Both the position numbers and the translations under genes were made by a program. The notes beneath the pieces are model-generated. The model was not told where the DNA came from. It was given only the letters and a program-made list of their open reading frames with translations, and did not search any database. From Dyadobacter alkalitolerans DSM 23607 (GTDB lineage Bacteria > Bacteroidota > Bacteroidia > Cytophagales > Spirosomataceae), in the NCBI RefSeq assembly GCF_000428845.1, contig NZ_AUAS01000004.1, positions 434,001 through 498,000 on the forward strand: DNA of 64,000 bases, written 5' to 3'. The stretch's first letter is position 1. Each line of letters begins with the position of its first letter. This document shows, one piece after another, positions 7,856-16,075 of the stretch.

Positions 7856-9586
7856 TTACTTCCAGTTTGGATTCTGGGTGAGGTTTGGATTCAAGAGCCT
7901 TTCCTGCGTAGGGATAGGATATAAGTAGTCCTTATTTTCGTCAAACCTTTTGGTAATGTGGCTGTTGATAACAATGTTCCCGCCTTTGTTGCCATTTTCC
8001 AGAAGAATCTCGCTGCCGAGTTTTAACAACTGCGCGCCCGGAACAGCCGGCTTCGTGCCTTCATAAATGACAAGGTCAATCTTTCCGTTCTTATCCAGAT
8101 CGTAATTTCCGGGGCCAGGAAAATACATTCCTTTAAATTGTTTCGTAAGCAACTGGCCTTCTTTCCACCGCACAATGTCATCCCAGCGAAAGAAGTTTTC
8201 CATCACCAGCTCAATGCGTCTTTCCCGACGGATTTCCAGGATCACGCCCGTATTTTTGCCGGTCAGTTTTGTGTATTGCGCGGCCTGATAGGGATCCGGT
8301 TTTGCATTGGCTGTGGCCATATTAATGTTCACCATGCCCACGCGGTCGCGGGTGAGTTTGGTAGAAATGTCCAGGTCAGCCTGCGTTAATGTGCCCTTTT
8401 CTGCTTTTGCTTCGGCGTAATTGAGCAGCACTTCGGCATAGCGGAAGATAGGCATGTCGGTAATGTCCTTCCCGAATGTGTCCCATTTTGGCTCCGAAAC
8501 AAATTTGATCAGTTGGTAACCCGTAACCGTTGCTCCGAACTCCGGAACGAGCGGGGTTGTTTCGCCAATGCGCGTATAACCCGGCGTGCGGATTGTCTGT
8601 GTAAGGCGGGGATCGCGGTTCTGGACTTCGTCATAAAACTGCATGGTTTCGTAGCCCTTCATGTCGGTAAACCGGGAGCCATCAGCCATTAAATAGCTGT
8701 TGACAAGCTTCTTTTCCAATCCCGGCTTTCCGTAAGATGCCGTCATGGTATAATAGTTCAGGTTGTGATAGACCTGCAATGCATCGCTGAAATCGCGCGC
8801 CAGGATCACCTCGTCTGCAATCGCATTGTCGGATGCGAATAACATTTGGTAAGCCGTTTTAGGGGTTGATTTATAAATGCTGTATCCGCTGTTTTTCATC
8901 AGATCTTCCGAGGCCGTAATGCAGGCGTCCAGGAATTTCTCGGAGTCGGGGAGGTTGAATTCGGTGTGATATTTCCGGAATGTGCCTTCATATAACCCAA
9001 TGCGGGATTTAAGAGCCAATGCGGTCCATTTTGTAACGGTGCCAATTTGCCGTGTGCCGTCCAGATTGGCAATCGCGAAGTCAATGTCTGCCATTACAGA
9101 GTCCATCACCAATGTCCTCGGATCGCGGGCTTTGGTTAGCAATGTTTCATCTCCTGCTTCAATCGGGCCGCTATACCAGGGCAGGTCACCAAATCTTTTG
9201 ACCATTTGAAAATAAAAATAGGCACGAAAAAAGCGCGCGACGCCATTGTATTTTGCCACAGCTTTCGGGTCCTGGACTTTGCCGGAATTGGCCAGGAAGT
9301 AATTAATGTTCCTCAAATTGGTCCAGCTCCACCCGCCTCCGCTGGTAGGCACGATCCGCGTCCCCTGCAATTCATCGCGCAAATTATTTTTGACCACATT
9401 ATCAACATCTTCATTATAAATGTCCTCCGCGCTCGGGAGCATATTGTAAAATGAGTTGGTATAAAGCAGCAGGTCGTTCTCTGTTTTGAAAAAAGTCTCG
9501 GGAGAAATGGCGTCAAGCGGAAGCCTGTCGAGGTCGCACGAAGCCAGCCCGATGGCCAGGGTCATGATATATATCAGCTTTTTCAT
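7856..9586 (-). CDS. SusD/RagB-family outer-membrane lipoprotein
   Basis: A surface nutrient-binding lipoprotein of 576 residues that would act as the lid on its SusC partner. The signal MKKLIYIMTLAIGLASC ends in a lipobox with Cys17. Helical repeats and family motifs are visible, including RFFRAYFYFQMVKRFGDLPW, the typical FRYAEVLLNYAEAKAE and RRERRIELVMENFFRWDDIVRW, and it ends NLTQNPNWK. It begins 32 bases after the SusC stop. The ligand cannot be deduced; neighbouring phosphatases suggest a phosphorylated compound. Confidence 0.95.
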   Translation of the reverse strand: MKKLIYIMTLAIGLASCDLDRLPLDAISPETFFKTENDLLLYTNSFYNMLPSAEDIYNEDVDNVVKNNLRDELQGTRIVPTSGGGWSWTNLRNINYFLANSGKVQDPKAVAKYNGVARFFRAYFYFQMVKRFGDLPWYSGPIEAGDETLLTKARDPRTLVMDSVMADIDFAIANLDGTRQIGTVTKWTALALKSRIGLYEGTFRKYHTEFNLPDSEKFLDACITASEDLMKNSGYSIYKSTPKTAYQMLFASDNAIADEVILARDFSDALQVYHNLNYYTMTASYGKPGLEKKLVNSYLMADGSRFTDMKGYETMQFYDEVQNRDPRLTQTIRTPGYTRIGETTPLVPEFGATVTGYQLIKFVSEPKWDTFGKDITDMPIFRYAEVLLNYAEAKAEKGTLTQADLDISTKLTRDRVGMVNINMATANAKPDPYQAAQYTKLTGKNTGVILEIRRERRIELVMENFFRWDDIVRWKEGQLLTKQFKGMYFPGPGNYDLDKNGKIDLVIYEGTKPAVPGAQLLKLGSEILLENGNKGGNIVINSHITKRFDENKDYLYPIPTQERLLNPNLTQNPNWK

Positions 9587-9618
9587 TTGATTTTCTTTTA
9601 ATGTTTTGGCAAATGATT

Positions 9619-12600
9619 TTAGAAATTAATGCTTAGGCCCGCAGAGTATGTTTTGGAAAGCGGGTAGGTTCTACCATTTGTAAAATCACCGTCAAATTGC
9701 TCAGGATCAATATATTTGGATCTTAAAGGCGTGTAAGTGAACAGGTTTTCGCCACTAACGTAGATGCGCGCCCGGGGAATGCGGACCTTCTTGCTGATGC
9801 GCTCAGGAATGGTAAAACCCAGCACGATATTTTTCAACCTCAGATAACCCACATTCTGCACATACCGATCATTGCGGGCATTAAGGTCTCCACCGCCGTT
9901 AAGCGCTGTGTAGCCGCGCAGGATAGGGAAGTAAGCATCCGTATTTTCAGGCGTCCAGATATCATCTTCGAAGTTTTCGGGAAGAAATGAATAGTAGGGA
10001 CGGGAGTAAGGGCCCCAGAATTTATCTGCATTTGCTCCCGGATACCAGTTCCGGCGGAGGATGCCCTGAGCCAGCGCAGAAAAATCAAATGCACCCCAGG
10101 AAGCACCCAGATTAAGGCCGTATCTGAAACGCGGGTTGGTATTACCGATCACTTTGAGATCGCCGTGGTCCGCCAGTGTGTTTGCGCCTTCGGAAATCTT
10201 GCCGTCACCGTTCAAATCCAGGAATTTAAGATCGCCTGCCTGTAATTTACTCCACTCGCCCGGTGCGCTCAAACGCTGCTTGTTAACCAATGACTGGTCA
10301 ATCGGGTAGGCTTGCGCCTCATCATTGGTTTTAAAATATCCGTCAATGGAATACCCCCACATTTCACCCAGGGTTTGTCCTTCGTAACGGCTGGATAGCA
10401 GCTTGTTTGGGTTATCATAACGCGTAATTTTCGCTTTGTAATCCGACACCATGAAAGTGGCATTGTAAGCAAATGTCTTCCCGGCCAGTTTGAACTGGTC
10501 TTTCCACGCCACGGAAAGTTCGAATCCTTTTGTCTTCAAATCACCTGCATTTTGCGTAGGCACCGTGGCGCCATACACCGATGGAAGCACACGCCCCGGA
10601 ACAAGCATATCCTTAGTTTCGCGGATATAAGCGTCCATGGCAATGGTCAGCTTGCCTTTCAAAAGATCTGCATCCAGACCAATGTTCGAAGTCGTTGCCG
10701 ATTCCCAGGTCAGGCCGGCAGCGATTGGGTTGGGGCTGTCTACGTAAGGGATTTTTTGTCCGTTATTGATCCATGACGAAAGGGCCGTCGGCATGATTTC
10801 GATGTAGGGATAAAAGCTCGCGGAACTTGGATTATCATTGAACTTAGGCGGAAGCTGGTTGCCTAATGTTCCATATGAAGCCCTGATTTTGAGGTTACTA
10901 ACCACATTGCGGGCTGATTCGAAGAACTTTTCCTCACTCAGTCTCCAACCGGCCGAAACCGACGGGAAAAATCCGTAACGCCTGCCCGCGCCAAACCGCG
11001 ATGTACCATCATAGCGACCATTTACTTCCAGCAGATACTTGCCCATATAGTCGTAATTCAGCCTGAAAAACGCACCGAAAAGCGAATATTCGTAAGCGCC
11101 GCCGTTCACAAGTTGCTCTCCGGTTCCGAGATTGAGGTCGTTAATGTCTTCGGAAAGCAGGTTTTTGCGTGCGCCTGTCAGCACCTGGTGCTTTTTGGAT
11201 TCATAGTTGATCCCCGCAGTTGCGCCCAGATAATGTTTACCCAATGTTTTATTATATGAAGAATAAACATTGGTAACATGCATAGGGTCAAACCAGAAGG
11301 TCTTTTCGAGCTGGTCTGTATTGTAGTTCGGGACCGTTGCCAGGATGCCCGGCTGGATCGAGTATTGGGCAACGGCGGAGCGATACCAATCATCCGTGAT
11401 GTAGAACGAGTAGGAGTGGTTTGCAACGAGGTTCCAGGTTTTGGTAAAATCAATGGTAACCGAGTTGATGGTCGTGAGCTCATGTACTTTTTTTTCACCG
11501 CCGGCAACGCCTTTCAACAAGTTTGCGAACAATCCGTCACCAATGGAGTAGTTGTTTTTCAATGTGTTGTAAGTTGCGGTCCCGTCCGGGTTGCGCGGCG
11601 CATAGGCGGGAAGCGCGTGCACGGTAATGGCGGTAAAGTTGGCATTTGCACCGCCTTTCAAACCCGGATATTTGTAGCGCGAATCGAAATACTGCGTGTT
11701 ATTGCTCACTTTCAGCCACGGCGTCAGCTGCGCATTTACCTTGGTTCTTAATGTATAGGAATTGAACCTGTCTGTGTTGATCCGCATAATCCCATCCTTC
11801 TGGAATGCAGAACCTGACAGGAAATAATTGACCTTATCCGTGCCGCCCGAAAGGCTGATGTTATGCTGCACGGATGGCTCCACTTGCTTGAAAAGCGTTT
11901 TCCACCAATCGTAATTTCCGTAATAATTGTAAATGTCTTTTCCATTGACATTCTTCACCACTGTCCATGGACGTGCAGGATTCTCCGTTTTGTCATAGCG
12001 ACGCGCTTCCAGCTCGGCATAATCTTCTTCGGAATAACGCGTGTAGGTATTTCCGTTGGCACGCTTGAATGCCTCGTCATTGATGCGGGTATGGTCGTAA
12101 CCATTGGTAAGGAAGTTTGTACTCACTGTCGGTGTTGACCAGCCGAAGTTGTTGCTGTAACTCACGCTCGTCTTTCCGTTCTTCGCACTTTTTGTAGTAA
12201 CCAAAATCACCCCGAACGCTCCCCGTGCACCATAAATCGCGGACGCGGCCGCATCTTTCAAAACCGAAACCGACTCCACGTCATTGGGGTTAATGCGGTT
12301 AATGTCACCCGGGATGCCGTCGACCAGCACGAGCGGGCCGCCGCCGTTTATCGAGGTTTCACCACGGACATTCAAGTTACCGCCTTGCCCCGGCTGGCCC
12401 GTTCCGAATGTAATGTTCAGGTTGGGCACCATGCCTTGGAGAATTTGCGACATATTGTTCAATGGCCTGTTTTCCAAATCCCTCGATTGCACCTGGCTTA
12501 CCGCGCCGGTGAGGTTTACGCGTTTCTGCGTTCCGTAACCTACCACAACCAGTTCTTCCAAAGCCTTGTTGTCGGCTGCCAGCGTGATATTCACTGTCGA

Positions 12601-13230
12601 ACGGTTCCCTACCACCACTTCCTGGGATGTATAACCCACAAAACTGAATACAAGCACCGATTCCACATTGGGCACCACGAGCTCGAAGTTCCCGTTTCCA
12701 TCTGTCGTTGTCCCGGTGGAGCTTCCTTTGAGGACAACGCTTACGCCGGGCAGGGAGCCCTGGCCATCGGAAGAGGTTACTGTGCCTTTTACATTGATTT
12801 CAACCGGCAGGACGTAATTTTGCAGCTTTTCTTCCAGGTCCGGAATGTTGGATTCTTCCTTCGCGGCCTTTCCTCTTGCCAGCACGATCTGCCCGTTGAT
12901 AACCTGGTAATTAATGCCGCGGGAAACAAGCAACTGATCCAGGACTTTGGACAATTTTTGATTTTTTGCCTCGATACTTACGTTTTCTTTAAGCGAAACC
13001 CTGCTGCTGTAAACAAATTTCGCATCCACTTTTTCCTGAATCTCATCCAATGCTTCTTTCAGTGAAACATTTTTAAGACTGATTGTCATATCCTTGCTTA
13101 GGATAGACTGGGCTGTACTTTCCTTTGCATAGCTGCTGCCTGCCAGTAAGGCTACAAAAAGCCATTGAAGCAATCCAATGCGCATAATCATTTGCCAGTT
13201 TACGGGCTTGTTACGTACTGTTTTTTGCAT
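9619..13230 (-). CDS. SusC/RagA TonB-dependent transporter with STN signalling domain
   Basis: An outer-membrane barrel of about 1203 residues. Order: signal peptide (to SSYA, about residue 37), an STN secretin/TonB short domain (LKNVSLKEALDEIQEKV to NYQVINGQIVLARG), a carboxypeptidase-like beta domain (VKGTVTSSDGQGSLPGVSV), the SusC plug (VVVGYGTQKRVNLTGAV, LVDGIPGDINRINPNDVESVSVLKDAAASAIYG) and the barrel ending in Phe (SAGLSINF). The STN domain is the part that contacts an anti-sigma factor, and FecR and sigma genes lie directly upstream. The ATG at 13230 is preferred over one at 13272, which would add 14 residues before the signal peptide. Confidence 0.95.
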   Translation of the reverse strand: MQKTVRNKPVNWQMIMRIGLLQWLFVALLAGSSYAKESTAQSILSKDMTISLKNVSLKEALDEIQEKVDAKFVYSSRVSLKENVSIEAKNQKLSKVLDQLLVSRGINYQVINGQIVLARGKAAKEESNIPDLEEKLQNYVLPVEINVKGTVTSSDGQGSLPGVSVVLKGSSTGTTTDGNGNFELVVPNVESVLVFSFVGYTSQEVVVGNRSTVNITLAADNKALEELVVVGYGTQKRVNLTGAVSQVQSRDLENRPLNNMSQILQGMVPNLNITFGTGQPGQGGNLNVRGETSINGGGPLVLVDGIPGDINRINPNDVESVSVLKDAAASAIYGARGAFGVILVTTKSAKNGKTSVSYSNNFGWSTPTVSTNFLTNGYDHTRINDEAFKRANGNTYTRYSEEDYAELEARRYDKTENPARPWTVVKNVNGKDIYNYYGNYDWWKTLFKQVEPSVQHNISLSGGTDKVNYFLSGSAFQKDGIMRINTDRFNSYTLRTKVNAQLTPWLKVSNNTQYFDSRYKYPGLKGGANANFTAITVHALPAYAPRNPDGTATYNTLKNNYSIGDGLFANLLKGVAGGEKKVHELTTINSVTIDFTKTWNLVANHSYSFYITDDWYRSAVAQYSIQPGILATVPNYNTDQLEKTFWFDPMHVTNVYSSYNKTLGKHYLGATAGINYESKKHQVLTGARKNLLSEDINDLNLGTGEQLVNGGAYEYSLFGAFFRLNYDYMGKYLLEVNGRYDGTSRFGAGRRYGFFPSVSAGWRLSEEKFFESARNVVSNLKIRASYGTLGNQLPPKFNDNPSSASFYPYIEIMPTALSSWINNGQKIPYVDSPNPIAAGLTWESATTSNIGLDADLLKGKLTIAMDAYIRETKDMLVPGRVLPSVYGATVPTQNAGDLKTKGFELSVAWKDQFKLAGKTFAYNATFMVSDYKAKITRYDNPNKLLSSRYEGQTLGEMWGYSIDGYFKTNDEAQAYPIDQSLVNKQRLSAPGEWSKLQAGDLKFLDLNGDGKISEGANTLADHGDLKVIGNTNPRFRYGLNLGASWGAFDFSALAQGILRRNWYPGANADKFWGPYSRPYYSFLPENFEDDIWTPENTDAYFPILRGYTALNGGGDLNARNDRYVQNVGYLRLKNIVLGFTIPERISKKVRIPRARIYVSGENLFTYTPLRSKYIDPEQFDGDFTNGRTYPLSKTYSAGLSINF

Positions 13231-13378
13231 AATTTTGATTGTCTGATGGTTAAGCACTGTTGGGTAAATCATCCCTTAGTTTCGGTGGTACGAGGCTAAA
13301 AGGATGGAATTTTGGACCGGGGGTGGTGGTACACCTCCGGTTTTTTCATGGTGGAATGGATCGGTGGTTCATAGGCGG

Positions 13379-14395
13379 TTATTCACAAGGTGTTCCATTG
13401 AGTAAAATTGTGTTTCCTGAAATAGTATAGTTGGCTTCCAAGGTCGTGCAGAGCATTTCCAGGATCACCGTAAATGGCTGCGCCTCAAAATTGGCGGTTA
13501 CACTGCACGTGGCAGTGGCGGGATTAGACAAGCGAATGTTTACGTTGAACCGTTTTTCGAGCTGCTCAATGACCTTATTCAACGGCGCTTCTTCGAAAAC
13601 CACTGTTACCGGCTCGTATATCTCCTTGCGGGGTTGTATGGTTATTTGCTTCGCAGTCAGCCTTTTGGATTCAATTTCAAAAATGGCCTGCTGCTTTGGT
13701 TTCAGGACGAGCTGCTGTGGCTTTGTCTCAGTGCCCGGCGCGGTAACTTCCACGCTACCCGTCAGCACATCCACCTGAAATACCTTCTGAGCCGAAGCAG
13801 CTTTTACATTAAAGCTTGTTCCCAGCACCTTAATGACCATTTCTCCGCTCTGGATGAAGAAAGGTCGGGTTCTATCTTTTGTTATATCGAAAAACCCTTC
13901 TCCCGAAAACGTGACTATGCGCCGGTCTGCATCGAAGCGGGCGGGATAGGTTACCGAAGCTTCGGGGTGCATGATGATGGAACTGCTGTCCGGCAGCGTA
14001 TGCGTAATGATCCTGGATTCCGTATTGACAAACTGAACAATGTCTGATTTTTTCTTCTGCTGGATCTCCTCAATTACAGAAACGGGCTGTTCTTTTTGAA
14101 TCGGGTAATTGAAATAAAGCCCCGCTGCAATGGCCACGGATGCCGCTATGCCTGAAATCCAGCGCCATGGGAAAGGCCGTGCCGGCGATTCGTCCAGAAT
14201 ATTCAGTTCACCTTTAATGCTTTCGAAAGTGCTTTCCTTGATGGAGGACTTTTCTGTTTCCGATACATTTTCCAGATGGTCGGCATCCCCTTTGATGGCG
14301 GCATACCACGCCTCAACCTCTTCTTTTTCCTGATCGTTGCATTGATCGAGGAGATATTTTTCTAATAAAATCGGGGAGATAAAGGGTGCCTTCAT
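13379..14395 (-). CDS. FecR-family anti-sigma factor with DUF4974
   Basis: An inner-membrane signal-transfer protein of 338 residues. An N-terminal cytoplasmic sigma-binding region (YLLDQCNDQEKEEVEAWYAAI) is followed by one membrane helix (about residues 79-94, WISGIAASVAIAAGLYF), a periplasmic FecR domain (TLPDSSSIIMHPEASVTYP, FSGEGFFDI, VLGTSFNVKA) and a C-terminal DUF4974 STN-like domain (VTVVFEEAPLNKVIEQLEKRF). It sits between the ECF sigma and the STN-bearing SusC, so the three form a ligand-sensing cascade. Confidence 0.95.
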   Translation of the reverse strand: MKAPFISPILLEKYLLDQCNDQEKEEVEAWYAAIKGDADHLENVSETEKSSIKESTFESIKGELNILDESPARPFPWRWISGIAASVAIAAGLYFNYPIQKEQPVSVIEEIQQKKKSDIVQFVNTESRIITHTLPDSSSIIMHPEASVTYPARFDADRRIVTFSGEGFFDITKDRTRPFFIQSGEMVIKVLGTSFNVKAASAQKVFQVDVLTGSVEVTAPGTETKPQQLVLKPKQQAIFEIESKRLTAKQITIQPRKEIYEPVTVVFEEAPLNKVIEQLEKRFNVNIRLSNPATATCSVTANFEAQPFTVILEMLCTTLEANYTISGNTILLNGTPCE

Positions 14396-14467
14396 TGCTT
14401 AAAGTATGGTATCAAACTTCAAGTCGCGCGCCGGCAAGCAAACCCTTAGGTGGGGTGCAAATTTTTT

Positions 14468-15052
14468 TTAATTAAAAAAGAAAAAGAGGATGCCTGAGAT
14501 CATGTGGTCTTTTAAATGTGCCCTTAAAATTCGGATTGCTTTGGAAATGTGCTGCTCCACCGTCTTCTCGGCAATCGCAAGCCGGTCGCCGATCTGCTTG
14601 TTGGGAACGCCCTGCCGGCTCAGCACAAACACTTCCTGACATTTGGGTGACAGCAAGTGCAAACCTTGTTCATACCGGGTTTGCAGGTCGGCTGCCAATG
14701 TATGCTGGTCGGCAAAGTCAACCGGATCTGCATGCAGTGATTCCCAATGATCGTAATGTTGTTTCCGGGTAAATTCTTTGCGGTAAAAAGAAATGATCTG
14801 CTTTTTAGTGATAGCAAAAAGGAATGTGCGGCAGGAAAGGATCTGCTGCCCGTGACGCTTCTGCCAGATGTTTACAAATAGTTCCTGCACAATTTCCTGC
14901 GCAGCGAACCGGTCGTTCACCTTGCTGTATGCATAATTGAAAAGCACATTGAAATAACGGTTATAAAGCTCGGCAAAAGCCAGCTCGTCGTCCTGCTCGC
15001 TGATCAGCGCAAGGATATTTTCATCGGAACAGGAAGTATAGATGGCGTTCAT
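14468..15052 (-). CDS. ECF RNA polymerase sigma factor, FecI-like
   Basis: A sigma-70 family protein of 194 residues with region 2 (DELAFAELYNRYFNVLFNYAYSKV, VQELFVNIWQ) and region 4 (LSPKCQEVFVLSRQGVPNKQIGDRLAIAEKTVEQHISKAIRILR). It should direct transcription of the SusC/SusD locus when released by FecR. The start at 15052 gives MNAIYTSCSDEN, a normal region-2 lead-in. The longer open frame to 15202 adds 50 low-complexity residues and is rejected. It is 72 bases upstream of fecR and divergent from the arabinose regulator. Confidence 0.93.
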   Translation of the reverse strand: MNAIYTSCSDENILALISEQDDELAFAELYNRYFNVLFNYAYSKVNDRFAAQEIVQELFVNIWQKRHGQQILSCRTFLFAITKKQIISFYRKEFTRKQHYDHWESLHADPVDFADQHTLAADLQTRYEQGLHLLSPKCQEVFVLSRQGVPNKQIGDRLAIAEKTVEQHISKAIRILRAHLKDHMISGILFFFFN

Positions 15053-15264
15053 AACGAAGATTTCCTTTGAATTCCGGCTGCCCGGATTGGAATAGCTCAC
15101 AAAATTCGGACAATATTTCCTTATTGAATCTTTTAACAGATTAAGTAATCTCGTTCTTTTTTTTACTTTCTTAACATTAATATAAAATGACCCTGACGGC
15201 AAATGCTTTTTGTAAACGCCGGTTCTTTAAATTGCCGAATATTTATCCCTACACGATTAATTGA

Positions 15265-15969
15265 ATGAATAATTATCCGCAGGCTTCGCGCATTCTGCTG
15301 GCAATAGACTGTATTATTTTCGGGTTCGACGGGAAGGATATCAAGCTGTTGCTGATTAAAAGGAATTTTGAGCCTGAAAAGGGGAAATGGTCGCTGATGG
15401 GCGGTTTTCTCAATGCGGATGAAGACCTCTCGGATGGTGCAGCGCGCATTTTATACAATCTTACGGGACTGAAAAACATCTACGTCGAGCAGCTCGAAAC
15501 GTTCGGAAAGATCCACCGAGATCCGGCTGAAAGGACCGTTTCGGTTGTGTTTTTTGCACTCATTCAGATCGATGACCATGACGCTGAGGCGGTTAAGAGC
15601 CATAATGCTTCCTGGATTACGCTTGAAAATCGTCCGGCGCTGATATTTGATCATGAGGATATGGTTTGCAAGGCCATTGAACATTTAAAATACAAAGCTG
15701 CGCTGCATCCCATTGGTTTTGAGCTTTTACCCGAGCTTTTCACCATTCCCCAACTCCAAAAGCTCTACGAAGCCATCTACAACATCCCACTTGACAGGCG
15801 TAATTTCAGCCGCAAACTTTTGTCAACGGGATTACTGATAGACACCGGAAACAAGAACAGCAATAGCACCACTAAAAAGGCTACTTTGTACAAGCTGGAC
15901 GAAATTAGATATAAGGAAAAGTTTCACTCGTTCTGGAATTTTATGCCCGACAGCATGAAGCAGTCATAG
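15265..15969 (+). CDS. araR: NUDIX-domain winged-helix transcription regulator (AraR-like)
   Basis: A protein of 234 residues of the NrtR class: an N-terminal NUDIX fold used as a sensor and a C-terminal winged helix (LPELFTIPQLQKLYEAIYN, DRRNFSRKLLSTGLL). The NUDIX box keeps G47, E53 and R61, but the two metal-binding Glu positions after R61 are Asn65 and Leu66, with Ile62 also replacing a conserved Glu, so hydrolase activity is probably lost. This matches the arabinose regulator AraR described in Bacteroides. It lies 106 bases upstream of araB on the same strand. The regulated genes are inferred from context. Confidence 0.82.
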   Translation: MNNYPQASRILLAIDCIIFGFDGKDIKLLLIKRNFEPEKGKWSLMGGFLNADEDLSDGAARILYNLTGLKNIYVEQLETFGKIHRDPAERTVSVVFFALIQIDDHDAEAVKSHNASWITLENRPALIFDHEDMVCKAIEHLKYKAALHPIGFELLPELFTIPQLQKLYEAIYNIPLDRRNFSRKLLSTGLLIDTGNKNSNSTTKKATLYKLDEIRYKEKFHSFWNFMPDSMKQS

Positions 15970-16028
15970 GGTAGGAGATTTGTTTGGGCGTCAATCAGTA
16001 ATATTAATTGTGTCAAAATAACACCATA

Positions 16029-16050
16029 AACAAATTTATTTATATTTGTT
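16029..16050 (+). promoter_or_regulatory. Candidate AraR operator overlapping the araB promoter
   Basis: A dyad with arms AACAAAT (16029-16035) and ATTTGTT (16044-16050) separated by 8 bases lies 25 bases upstream of the araB ATG. The right half contains TATATTTG (16041-16048), a perfect match to the Bacteroidota -7 consensus TAnnTTTG. A regulator bound here would block the promoter, as expected for a repressor released by arabinose. Binding is inferred; the dyad is seen directly. Confidence 0.55.
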
Positions 16051-16075
16051 ACGTGATAAGTGAAATAAAGCGATC

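Noticed and set aside
12385..13065. 226-codon plus-strand frame
   Set aside because: It lies wholly inside the SusC gene on the opposite strand and has shadow composition with many His, Cys and Arg.
15053..15202. N-terminal extension of the ECF sigma factor by 50 residues
   Set aside because: Basic, low-complexity sequence without family likeness; region 2 begins properly after the start at 15052.
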